DNA of 8,583 bases from Chitinophagaceae bacterium UBA2793 (GTDB lineage: Bacteria > Bacteroidota > Bacteroidia > Chitinophagales > Chitinophagaceae): contig DEHT01000037.1 of NCBI GenBank assembly GCA_002352045.1, positions 2,230 to 10,812 on the forward strand, given 5' to 3'. The translations under genes were made by a program, and so were the position numbers. Shown in pieces: positions 1-5,596 of this stretch. The notes under the pieces are model-generated. The model searched no databases. It saw only the letters and a program-made list of their open reading frames with translations, and was not told the origin of the DNA. Positions within the stretch are counted from its first letter, which is position 1. Every line of letters begins with the position of its first letter.

Positions 1-570
1 ATTGATCCTATCTGTGCTTTACAAGCTGCAATGGACGGTTTTGAAGTGAAGAAAATGATTGATGCAGTTAAAGAAGCAGATATCATTGTTACCGCTTCTG
101 GTTGTCGTGATTTGATTACTGCTGAACATTTCAAATCGATGAAAGATAAAGCCATCGTTTGTAACATTGGTCACTTCGACATTGAAATTGATATGGCCTG
201 GTTGAATGACAATTATGGCAACACTAAAAACACCATCAAACCACAGGTTGACCTTTACACTATAAATGGTAAAGACATCATCGTATTAGCTGAAGGTCGT
301 TTGGTAAACCTGGGTTGTGCTACCGGTCACCCTTCATTTGTAATGAGTAATTCATTTACCAACCAAACTTTGGCGCAAATTGAATTGTGGGTGAACACCG
401 ACAAATACGAAAACAAAGTGTACGTGCTGCCTAAACATTTAGATGAAAAAGTTGCACGCCTGCACCTTGCTAAAATTGGTGTAGTGTTAGAAGAATTAAC
501 TACTGCACAGGCTGAATATTTGGGAATTCCTAAAGAAGGTCCGTTTAAAGCAGAGATGTACCGTTATTAA
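1..570 (+). CDS. ahcY: Adenosylhomocysteinase (S-adenosylhomocysteine hydrolase), C-terminal part, truncated by window edge
   Basis: Cytosolic NAD-dependent enzyme that reversibly cleaves S-adenosylhomocysteine to adenosine and homocysteine, removing the product inhibitor of SAM-dependent methyltransferases. The frame is open from base 1; 189 residues are present. The first Met (base 31) is internal, because the preceding residues IDPICALQAA are the family sequence just after the NAD-binding glycine-rich loop. Family signatures in order: TEIDP-type strand (residues 1-3), TASGC (about 31-35), CNIGHFD with the conserved Asn and His (54-60), LAEGRLVNLGCATGHPSF (96-113), and the C-terminal GPFKAEMYRY, whose Lys and Tyr reach into the NAD site of the neighbouring subunit in known structures. 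The C-terminus is therefore intact. Family members are about 430-470 residues, so roughly 240-280 N-terminal residues lie left of the window. A terminator follows at 654-688, so this gene ends its transcription unit. Confidence 0.97.
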   Translation: MDPICALQAAMDGFEVKKMIDAVKEADIIVTASGCRDLITAEHFKSMKDKAIVCNIGHFDIEIDMAWLNDNYGNTKNTIKPQVDLYTINGKDIIVLAEGRLVNLGCATGHPSFVMSNSFTNQTLAQIELWVNTDKYENKVYVLPKHLDEKVARLHLAKIGVVLEELTTAQAEYLGIPKEGPFKAEMYRY

Positions 571-587
571 TTGTTAATTGATAATTG
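567..587. repeat. Three tandem 7-bp units (TTAATTG, TTAATTG, ATAATTG)
   Basis: Three head-to-tail heptamers run from inside the ahcY stop codon into the 3' flank: TTAATTG at 567-573, TTAATTG at 574-580 and ATAATTG at 581-587. The last differs in one base. Such A/T-rich short repeats are common between Bacteroidota genes and no function is implied. Confidence 0.55.
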
Positions 588-653
588 CTTCAATGGGTTA
601 GTTCAATAACTTTTTGAATGTAATAACCAAAGAACAATTTTCCATAAAGAAAT

Positions 654-688
654 AAAGAGCCCGCTTCGCAAGATGCGGGTTTTTGTTT
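654..688 (+). terminator. Rho-independent terminator after ahcY
   Basis: Hairpin with stem CCCGC (660-664) / GCGGG (675-679), then a T-T mismatch, a TC/GA inner pair and a GCAA loop (668-671), which is a stable GNRA tetraloop. An A-rich run precedes it and TTTTTGTTTT follows, giving the U-tract. It lies about 85 bp after the ahcY stop. Confidence 0.88.
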
Positions 689-914
689 TACTTTAGTAAT
701 GGGCATTGGAAATTTTGGCAGCATCCTTGTGTCACTCGCTTGTACGCAATACCACTGTGGAGCTTTTATGGAAGCGGAACAAATAGTAGAAAGTGAACAA
801 TTGAAAGTTGAATATTGTTTTAGAAAAACTGTAATGTTTGTGGAGTAGTGAAAGACCGAATGTAAATATTCATCGAATCAAAATAATAATCCACCTATAA
901 AGCCACTATTTAAT

Positions 915-922
915 TTAATTTG
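915..922 (+). promoter_or_regulatory. Weak candidate -7 box for the SDR gene
   Basis: TTAATTTG matches the Bacteroidota -7 consensus TAnnTTTG at seven of eight positions and lies 38 bp before the ATG at 961. No TTG-type -33 element is visible 17-23 bp upstream, so this is only a candidate. Confidence 0.3.
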
Positions 923-960
923 TACTCTTATTACAGTTTAAACAATACAACAATTTTAAT

Positions 961-1797
961 ATGAGTAAAGTTTGGTTTATTACCGGTTGTTCTACCGGGC
1001 TTGGCAGGCACCTGGCAAAGGAGCTTTTACAACAGGGCTATAAAGTAATAGTAACGGCAAGAAATATAGATGATATAAAAGAGCTTGCAGCAAAATATCC
1101 GCAAACAGCTTATGCTACTACATTGGATGTAACACAACCTCAGCAGGTAAAAGCTGCGGTACAACAAGCCCTTGAAAAATTTGGCAACATAGATGTATTG
1201 GTAAACAACGCCGGCATTGGCTACTTTGGAGCCATTGAAGAAAGCGAAGACGCCGAGGTTCGCCGAATGTTTGAAATAAATTTCTTTGGCTTGGCGGCTG
1301 TTACCAAAGAAGTGCTACCTATTATGCGAAAACAGCGGAGCGGTCATATCATTAATATTTCATCCATAGCAGGCAGTGTGGGTTTCCCGGGAGTAGGAAT
1401 GTATAATGCTACAAAATTTGCCGTTACCGGTTATTCAGAATCGTTAGCAAAAGAATTGCAGCCCCTTGGAATAAAAGTAACGGTGATTGCTCCAAGTGGT
1501 TTTAGAACAGACTGGGCCGGCCGTTCGGCCAACGATAGTAAAATAAAAATTGAAGACTACCAGGAAACGGCTCATACTAACCAAAATACTATTAGAAGCA
1601 ATAGCGGCAACCAACCCGGCGACCCGGTAAGGGCAGCCCAGGCAATTATTAAAATTGCAGAAACAGAAAACCCACCGGTACATTTATTCCTAGGCAACGG
1701 TGCATTAAAGGGTATTAGAAATAAAATTGCAGAACTTACTAAGGAAGTGGACGAATGGGAGTCAACAACCATTTGGACCGATAATCCAAAAGTATAG
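961..1797 (+). CDS. SDR family NAD(P)-dependent oxidoreductase (classical short-chain dehydrogenase/reductase)
   Basis: A 278-residue cytosolic Rossmann-fold oxidoreductase. Classical SDR signatures are complete: the nucleotide-binding TGCSTGLG (residues 8-15), Arg34 after the second strand (usually a sign of NADP(H) preference), the DV pair at 56-57, NNAG (82-85), and the catalytic tetrad Asn107, Ser135, Tyr148 and Lys152 (YNATK). It is somewhat longer than the 250-residue core; the extra length is a polar loop after PSGFRTDW (178-185) and a C-terminal helix, as in the large group of SDRs loosely annotated as retinol/17-beta-hydroxysteroid dehydrogenase-like. The substrate cannot be read from sequence. 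The gene stands alone: ahcY is separated by a terminator, and the next gene is 188 bp away behind its own promoter-like box. The start is chosen because the glycine motif falls at the usual distance from the N-terminus. Confidence 0.95.
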   Translation: MSKVWFITGCSTGLGRHLAKELLQQGYKVIVTARNIDDIKELAAKYPQTAYATTLDVTQPQQVKAAVQQALEKFGNIDVLVNNAGIGYFGAIEESEDAEVRRMFEINFFGLAAVTKEVLPIMRKQRSGHIINISSIAGSVGFPGVGMYNATKFAVTGYSESLAKELQPLGIKVTVIAPSGFRTDWAGRSANDSKIKIEDYQETAHTNQNTIRSNSGNQPGDPVRAAQAIIKIAETENPPVHLFLGNGALKGIRNKIAELTKEVDEWESTTIWTDNPKV

Positions 1798-1830
1798 TTG
1801 AATTAAAATATTCTCAAAACAAAAATACAA

Positions 1831-1864
1831 GAGGCACATTTTTTTCTTCAAAGAAAATGTGCTC
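1831..1864 (+). terminator. Hairpin after the SDR gene, possible terminator without a clear U-tract
   Basis: GCACATTTT (1834-1842) pairs perfectly with AAAATGTGC (1854-1862). GAG (1831-1833) and CTC (1862-1864) flank it, so the helix can extend with a bulge. Two or three further A-T or wobble pairs shorten the loop to about five bases. The downstream sequence ATTCATGTTATGG lacks a T run, so it may act as an mRNA 3' structure rather than a canonical terminator. Confidence 0.45.
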
Positions 1865-1940
1865 ATTCATGTTATGGTATGCTTTTGCCTTTGTGAATTA
1901 TACAACAAACTACATTTAACATAGCTACCCTATTTTATTC

Positions 1941-1948
1941 TATTTTTG
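1941..1948 (+). promoter_or_regulatory. -7 box (TATTTTTG) upstream of the exported-protein gene
   Basis: TATTTTTG fits the Bacteroidota consensus TAnnTTTG exactly and lies 37 bp before the ATG at 1986, implying a leader of roughly 30 nt. A -33 TTG is not evident; TTTA at 1915-1918 is the nearest candidate. Confidence 0.55.
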
Positions 1949-1985
1949 CCCACTTTAAAAAATAGCTGAACTTTTCTATCAATTT

Positions 1986-2645
1986 ATGAAACAATTATTT
2001 TTCCTGCTTGCTTTATGCCTTCAAATCACCCTGCTTACAGCCCAATCCATTAAAACGGTTACAGCAGTAAGGGCTACCAGCTTTGAACAGGCAACCGTTA
2101 CTTTATTAAACGACTCAATATTTAAAGCATGGGTTTCTGTAAAATCAAATGCTTATGATGGTTATATAAACCATGCTGTTTATTTAAAAGAATTACCGGC
2201 AGATAGCATGGCAATGATTAATGTAAAGGATATCCCTGTTCTTAACCATACCAACCTTAAAAAAATTGAGTACAATAATGGAACCGTTTTCTTTTTTCAA
2301 AAACTGCAAGGCTGCATGGCCAATTGTTATTTTTTACGAAGAACATTATTGGAGAATCAAAAAGTTTTACTCACAAGTTTTATGAGTGATGACCTTGCCC
2401 TTTTACGCTCTGCAACAAAAGCAAAAACTCCCTACACTGTATTTCTACAATTTAAAGAAGGCGATGATGCAGGCAAAGTTCAGCAGTTAACCTATATTCC
2501 AAAAATGTTTACCAATAAATCTAAAAACAAGCTGGCTAAAATGTTCAAAAAACATCCGGCTTTAAAAGAAAAAATTGAAAACGAAACTTATGCCAATAAT
2601 ATTGATGGCTTAATGCAATTGTTACAAGATTATGGAAACAATTAA
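1986..2645 (+). CDS. Exported hypothetical protein of unknown function
   Basis: A 219-residue protein I cannot assign to a named family. It begins with a clear Sec-type signal peptide: MK, a hydrophobic stretch (residues 4-17) and a probable cleavage near TAQ-S (19-20), a common Bacteroidota pattern. The mature part is mixed alpha/beta. It includes a CxxxC pair (Cys110 and Cys114 in GCMANC), the only cysteines after the signal, which could form a disulfide or bind a ligand outside the cytoplasm. The last 40 residues (180-219) are lysine-rich and amphipathic, with a KMFKKHPALKEKI stretch resembling C-terminal helices seen in many Bacteroidota exported hypotheticals; this resemblance is from memory. 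No lipobox and no T9SS tail, so a periplasmic location is most likely. The A/T-rich leader AATTTATG and a -7 box at 1941 support the start. It converges with the NdpA-family gene 15 bp downstream. Confidence 0.85.
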   Translation: MKQLFFLLALCLQITLLTAQSIKTVTAVRATSFEQATVTLLNDSIFKAWVSVKSNAYDGYINHAVYLKELPADSMAMINVKDIPVLNHTNLKKIEYNNGTVFFFQKLQGCMANCYFLRRTLLENQKVLLTSFMSDDLALLRSATKAKTPYTVFLQFKEGDDAGKVQQLTYIPKMFTNKSKNKLAKMFKKHPALKEKIENETYANNIDGLMQLLQDYGNN

Positions 2646-2649
2646 TAAA

Positions 2650-2672
2650 AATAAAAAGCACTACTGCTCTTC
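2650..2672 (-). terminator. Weak terminator of the NdpA-family gene, overlapping its stop codon
   Basis: Read on the minus strand: AAGAGCA, loop GTAG, TGCTTTT (seven pairs including one G-U), continuing into TTTTTATTTTTATTAATTG. The stop codon (2661-2663, minus) lies in the loop. The stem is short, but the U-rich tail is convincing for a transcript running leftward; on the plus strand no T run follows. Confidence 0.4.
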
Positions 2673-3704
2673 TTCAAAATAAATTTTATAGTACTTACGG
2701 CCACTATCATCCACGCCTTTTTCAATTAGGTCTCGCCGGCCATGAATATAAATATGAAAATTTTTATCGAGTTTTAAAACCGACTTAAAAAACTTTTGTT
2801 GTTTCTTAACTGCCGAAAGATGGATGTCGAAGTTTTCTTCAAACTCATATTTACGATCTGCTTCATAGTTTTTTTTGTATTGCATAAAACTGTCCACCAC
2901 TTCCGGGTGATGTATTACTTCTTCGGCAAACTCCTCCATATTAAAATGGTCTCTTGTTTTAAAATAATCCATAGAGCGGTTAAGCATTTCCAGTTGGTCC
3001 GATTTACTTACCTCAAACTTATCAGCATATTCATTGGTTACAAATTGTTTACACAGTGATAAATATTTATCGGTGTGGTGGTAACTGTCGGCAAGTGGTT
3101 GCACTTGCAAAAAATCGTTTACCCAATACTGTGCCTCCTGCTGCTTATTGGTATGGTCAATTACACAAACCCTATAACCATCCGATGCATGTTTTTTAAA
3201 AACTAAACAGGCCTTATCCGGCTTAGATGTATTAATACCTTCCTCGGAAATAATTTCGATGCTTTTGCCATGCTGAAAAACTTTAAGGAAGTTTTCCTTG
3301 CTTTCCGATTTATAAAACCCAATGGCATCCACCATTTCTCCTTCAAAAGGCAAGCCGGTTAAATGCACAATACAAAGTTCCCCTTCCTTTATTTTTACAT
3401 GCGATGACTTGTTATATAAAAACTGGGAAACATACATTGATTGCCTTACAAAATCGGCCTCATTTTTTAAAAAAGCCGATACATAATTATACACTTCATT
3501 GAGCTCAATGTTGCTGATATGGGAAAAACGATACAACTCATTTTCGTTGATAGCACCTAAAAAATACTTTACCAGCATTTTTCGCAAATCGGGGTCGTTG
3601 AGTGTAAGCTGCTTTTCGGATAGTTTTAAATCTTCTCCCCTGCCTGAGTTTCCAACCCGGTGAATAATGGCCTGTTTAATTTGTACATTTTCAATTCCTG
3701 TCAT
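2661..3704 (-). CDS. Nucleoid-associated protein, NdpA/YejK family (37-kDa NA37)
   Basis: A 347-residue cytosolic protein matching the NdpA/YejK family (Pfam NA37), a DNA-bound, nucleoid-associated protein of about 335 residues in E. coli; its precise role is not settled. Recognisable parts: the N-terminal QIKQAIIHRVGNSG (about residues 8-21), the central region with hydrophobic FYKSESKENFLKV and CLVFKKHASDGYRVCVIDHTNK segments, WVNDFLQVQPLADSYHHT, and the C-terminal FHIYIHGRRDLIEKG followed by GRKYYKIYFEE (316-346). No signal peptide or membrane segment. The next internal Met is at about residue 43, inside the conserved part, so the first ATG is the right start. It is a single-gene unit, divergent from the DUF1800 operon and convergent with the exported-protein gene. 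The upstream -7 box lies unusually close to the start (see 3709-3716). Confidence 0.92.
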   Translation of the reverse strand: MTGIENVQIKQAIIHRVGNSGRGEDLKLSEKQLTLNDPDLRKMLVKYFLGAINENELYRFSHISNIELNEVYNYVSAFLKNEADFVRQSMYVSQFLYNKSSHVKIKEGELCIVHLTGLPFEGEMVDAIGFYKSESKENFLKVFQHGKSIEIISEEGINTSKPDKACLVFKKHASDGYRVCVIDHTNKQQEAQYWVNDFLQVQPLADSYHHTDKYLSLCKQFVTNEYADKFEVSKSDQLEMLNRSMDYFKTRDHFNMEEFAEEVIHHPEVVDSFMQYKKNYEADRKYEFEENFDIHLSAVKKQQKFFKSVLKLDKNFHIYIHGRRDLIEKGVDDSGRKYYKIYFEEEQ

Positions 3705-3708
3705 TGGG

Positions 3709-3716
3709 CAAAAATA
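3709..3716 (-). promoter_or_regulatory. -7 box (TATTTTTG) only 4 bp before the NdpA-family start codon
   Basis: On the minus strand TATTTTTG, an exact TAnnTTTG match, is followed by CCCA and then the ATG (3704-3702). If used, transcription would start at or beside the start codon, giving a leaderless or nearly leaderless mRNA. No good TTG appears 17-23 bp upstream, so the assignment is uncertain. Confidence 0.4.
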
Positions 3717-3718
3717 TA

Positions 3719-3843
3719 TTTGTTACCGCATTTTAATTAATTTAATTATCTACTAAAACTGTAAAACATTGGCATTGTAAATATTGCATGTCGCAAAACA
3801 AATACATACGGCATCGTAATGCAAATACTACTCTTTGTTACCG
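3719..3843 (+). repeat. Short direct repeats in the divergent promoter region
   Basis: Two exact copies of TTTGTTACCG lie at 3719-3728 and 3834-3843. A second imperfect pair, GGCATTGTAA (3771-3780) and GGCATCGTAA (3810-3819), lies between them. The first TTTGTTACCG copy lies beside the NdpA-family -7 box, while the second contains the TTTG that fits a -33 element for the DUF1800 operon. They could be operator sites for a shared regulator, or chance in A/T-rich DNA. Confidence 0.4.
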
Positions 3844-3865
3844 ATTTTTCTACACAATACTTATG
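3834..3865 (+). promoter_or_regulatory. Candidate promoter of the DUF1800-DUF1501 operon
   Basis: TTTG (3834-3837) as -33 element and TACTTATG (3858-3865) as -7 element are separated by 20 bp. The Bacteroidota consensus is TTTG, about 17-23 bp, then TAnnTTTG; the -7 box matches seven of eight positions. Transcription would start near 3870, leaving a leader of about 80 nt before the ATG at 3951. Confidence 0.5.
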
Positions 3866-3950
3866 ATTTCTTTTTTATATTAGTGTATTCAATTTTAAAC
3901 CGGCCCTGTTGAAACCTGGAGTGTTTCTTAAAAACTAAAACTAAAAATTT

Positions 3951-5579
3951 ATGCCCGACATTTCTGCAAACACCGGGTTGCTGGGTACAAGGCTGGCCGC
4001 ACATTTATTAAGGCGAGCTACCTTTTCACCCACCAAAGCAATGATAAATGATTTTGCTGCAAAAACACCGGCACAAGCTGTAAGCCAATTGCTGTTGTTT
4101 ACTGCCATAACAAATAAGCCACTTGAACCGGCAAGCAATGCTACCTGGGTAGATACCATTCCCACACCCCCGGAATTAGATGATGTAACCATGAGGGACT
4201 ACGTTTCTACCTGGATGATTGACAACCTGCGAACCGACAATACCCTTCGTAGCAAGATGATTGTTTTTCTGCATCAAAACTGGATGGTGGATGAATCCGC
4301 TAACAGTAGCCATAACCTATACGACTATTTAAAACTTTTGGAATATTACAGCCTTGGTAGTTACAAATCTTTGGCAACAAAAATGTGCCGTGACAACCGC
4401 ATGTTAGTTTATTTAAACGGCAATCAAAATACAGGCAATAATCCCAATGAAAATTATGCCCGTGAATTTTTAGAATTGTTTACCATTGGTAAAGGCCCGC
4501 AAATTGCGCCCGGCAATTACACTAACTATACAGAAGATGATATAAAAGAAGCAGCCAAAGTATTAAGCGGTTATCAGTACCAGTTAGACAATGTAAATAC
4601 CGACCCCGATACCGGCATTCGGTTCTGCAAAGCCACAGCTTCCAGGCATTCTACTTCCAACAAAATATTCTCTATATGTTTTGGCGCTGCTGGTGTAACC
4701 ATTACCGGTACCAATACTGTGGCTGGCATGGCATCGGAATTGAACCAGTTTGTGAATATGGTTTTTAATATGGATGAAACAGCAAAAAATATTTGCCGAA
4801 AACTGTATCGCTATTTTGTGCATAGAAATATTAGTGCTGCGGTGGAATTAGATATTATTACGCCCATGGCAACCGCACTTAAAAACGACAATTATAATAT
4901 TTCTACTGCACTTAGTTTATTATTACAAAGTCGCCATTTTTACGATTTAGATGATGCCAATGCAACAGACAACTTGATTGGCGGAATGATAAAATCGCCG
5001 CTGGAACTGGTTTTGCAAACCATGAATTTTTTCAGCATTTCTCCTTTCGATTTGCCGGGTGCCACGCCCACTACCATTTGGAATACTTTTTATAGAACAG
5101 GGCTTCACAATAATATTTTACCCAATTGCGGCATGCAAATTTTTGGCGCAACCACGGTTGCCGGCTTTGCCGCATACTATTCTTCTCCACGCTGGGACAG
5201 AAACTGGTTCGACAGTAGTACCATATCGCAACGCTACTACCTGGGCAGATGTTTTTTAGAAAACAAAAGACTTCCCTTTAGCAGTAGTGCATTGGGTGCC
5301 AAACTCGATATTGTAGGTTGGGTAAGAAACCATATTAGCTCCCCATCGCAAGGTGCCGCAATAGTAAACGAATTAATTGACTACCTGTTTCCCGAATTAG
5401 TAGATGCAGATAGAAAAAGCTACTTCTTAAACCAGGCTTTGTTTGGCACTTTAAGTCAAAGTTCCTGGGAATTTGCCTGGAACAATTACCTAACCAATGG
5501 TGCATTGGATGTAGTAAAACCAAGGCTGGAACAGCTTTTTAAAGCAATAATTTATGCACAGGAGTATCAATTAAAATAA
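3951..5579 (+). CDS. DUF1800 family protein
   Basis: A 542-residue member of the DUF1800 family (Pfam PF08811), whose molecular function is unknown and which is typically encoded beside a DUF1501 gene, as here. Family landmarks in order: AAHLLRRATFSP (about residues 16-27; many relatives have GFGP where this has TFSP), KMIVFLHQNWMV (103-114), a DNRMLVYLNGNQN block (about 148-160), PNENYAREFLELFT (165-178), YTEDDIKEAAKVLSGY, LYRYFVHR (285-292), SRHFYD (327-332), KSPLELV (348-354), and the family-like end YAQEYQLK (535-542), so it is full length. No N-terminal signal peptide or lipobox is visible, and the in-frame codons before the ATG contain a stop (TAA, 3942-3944), so none is hidden upstream in this frame. 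It is first in a two-gene operon, with a 17-bp gap to the DUF1501 gene and the same A/T-rich start context. A joint role with that surface protein is inferred from gene order. Confidence 0.93.
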   Translation: MPDISANTGLLGTRLAAHLLRRATFSPTKAMINDFAAKTPAQAVSQLLLFTAITNKPLEPASNATWVDTIPTPPELDDVTMRDYVSTWMIDNLRTDNTLRSKMIVFLHQNWMVDESANSSHNLYDYLKLLEYYSLGSYKSLATKMCRDNRMLVYLNGNQNTGNNPNENYAREFLELFTIGKGPQIAPGNYTNYTEDDIKEAAKVLSGYQYQLDNVNTDPDTGIRFCKATASRHSTSNKIFSICFGAAGVTITGTNTVAGMASELNQFVNMVFNMDETAKNICRKLYRYFVHRNISAAVELDIITPMATALKNDNYNISTALSLLLQSRHFYDLDDANATDNLIGGMIKSPLELVLQTMNFFSISPFDLPGATPTTIWNTFYRTGLHNNILPNCGMQIFGATTVAGFAAYYSSPRWDRNWFDSSTISQRYYLGRCFLENKRLPFSSSALGAKLDIVGWVRNHISSPSQGAAIVNELIDYLFPELVDADRKSYFLNQALFGTLSQSSWEFAWNNYLTNGALDVVKPRLEQLFKAIIYAQEYQLK

Positions 5580-5596
5580 TTTCCAAAACTAATTTT

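Larger units (their letters stand above)
571..960. other. 390-bp intergenic region without a recognised gene
   Basis: Between ahcY and the SDR gene. It holds the tail of a 7-bp tandem repeat (to 587), a rho-independent terminator (654-688), a 49-codon ORF at 699-848 that I do not accept as a gene, and a weak promoter-like box (915-922). The part at about 711-790 has a higher G/C content than its surroundings and contains the small dyads GTGTCAC and CCACTGTGG. It reads more like a dispersed intergenic element than unique spacer, but that cannot be shown from one copy. No tRNA cloverleaf or riboswitch core was recognised. Confidence 0.6.

Noticed and set aside
31..570. A complete 179-residue gene starting at ATG 31
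   Set aside because: The frame is open to base 1, and residues before this Met match the adenosylhomocysteinase core, so it is an internal methionine of a truncated gene.
699..848. 49-codon ORF as a protein-coding gene
   Set aside because: No recognised homology or convincing start signal, and the DNA looks like an intergenic element. Kept only as a finding.
1444..1772. Minus-strand open frames of 66-79 codons inside the SDR gene
   Set aside because: They are antisense shadows of a well-supported gene and show no family features.
2796..3059. Plus-strand open frame with hydrophobic runs opposite the NdpA-family gene
   Set aside because: Its hydrophobicity comes from reading lysine/glutamate-rich codons on the opposite strand; the minus-strand protein is clearly the real one.
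3788..3883. 31-codon ORF with a basic start and hydrophobic end (FFYTILMISFLY), as a small membrane peptide or a lost signal peptide of DUF1800
   Set aside because: It overlaps the candidate operon promoter, is in a different frame from DUF1800 and ends 67 bp before that start. Most likely chance.
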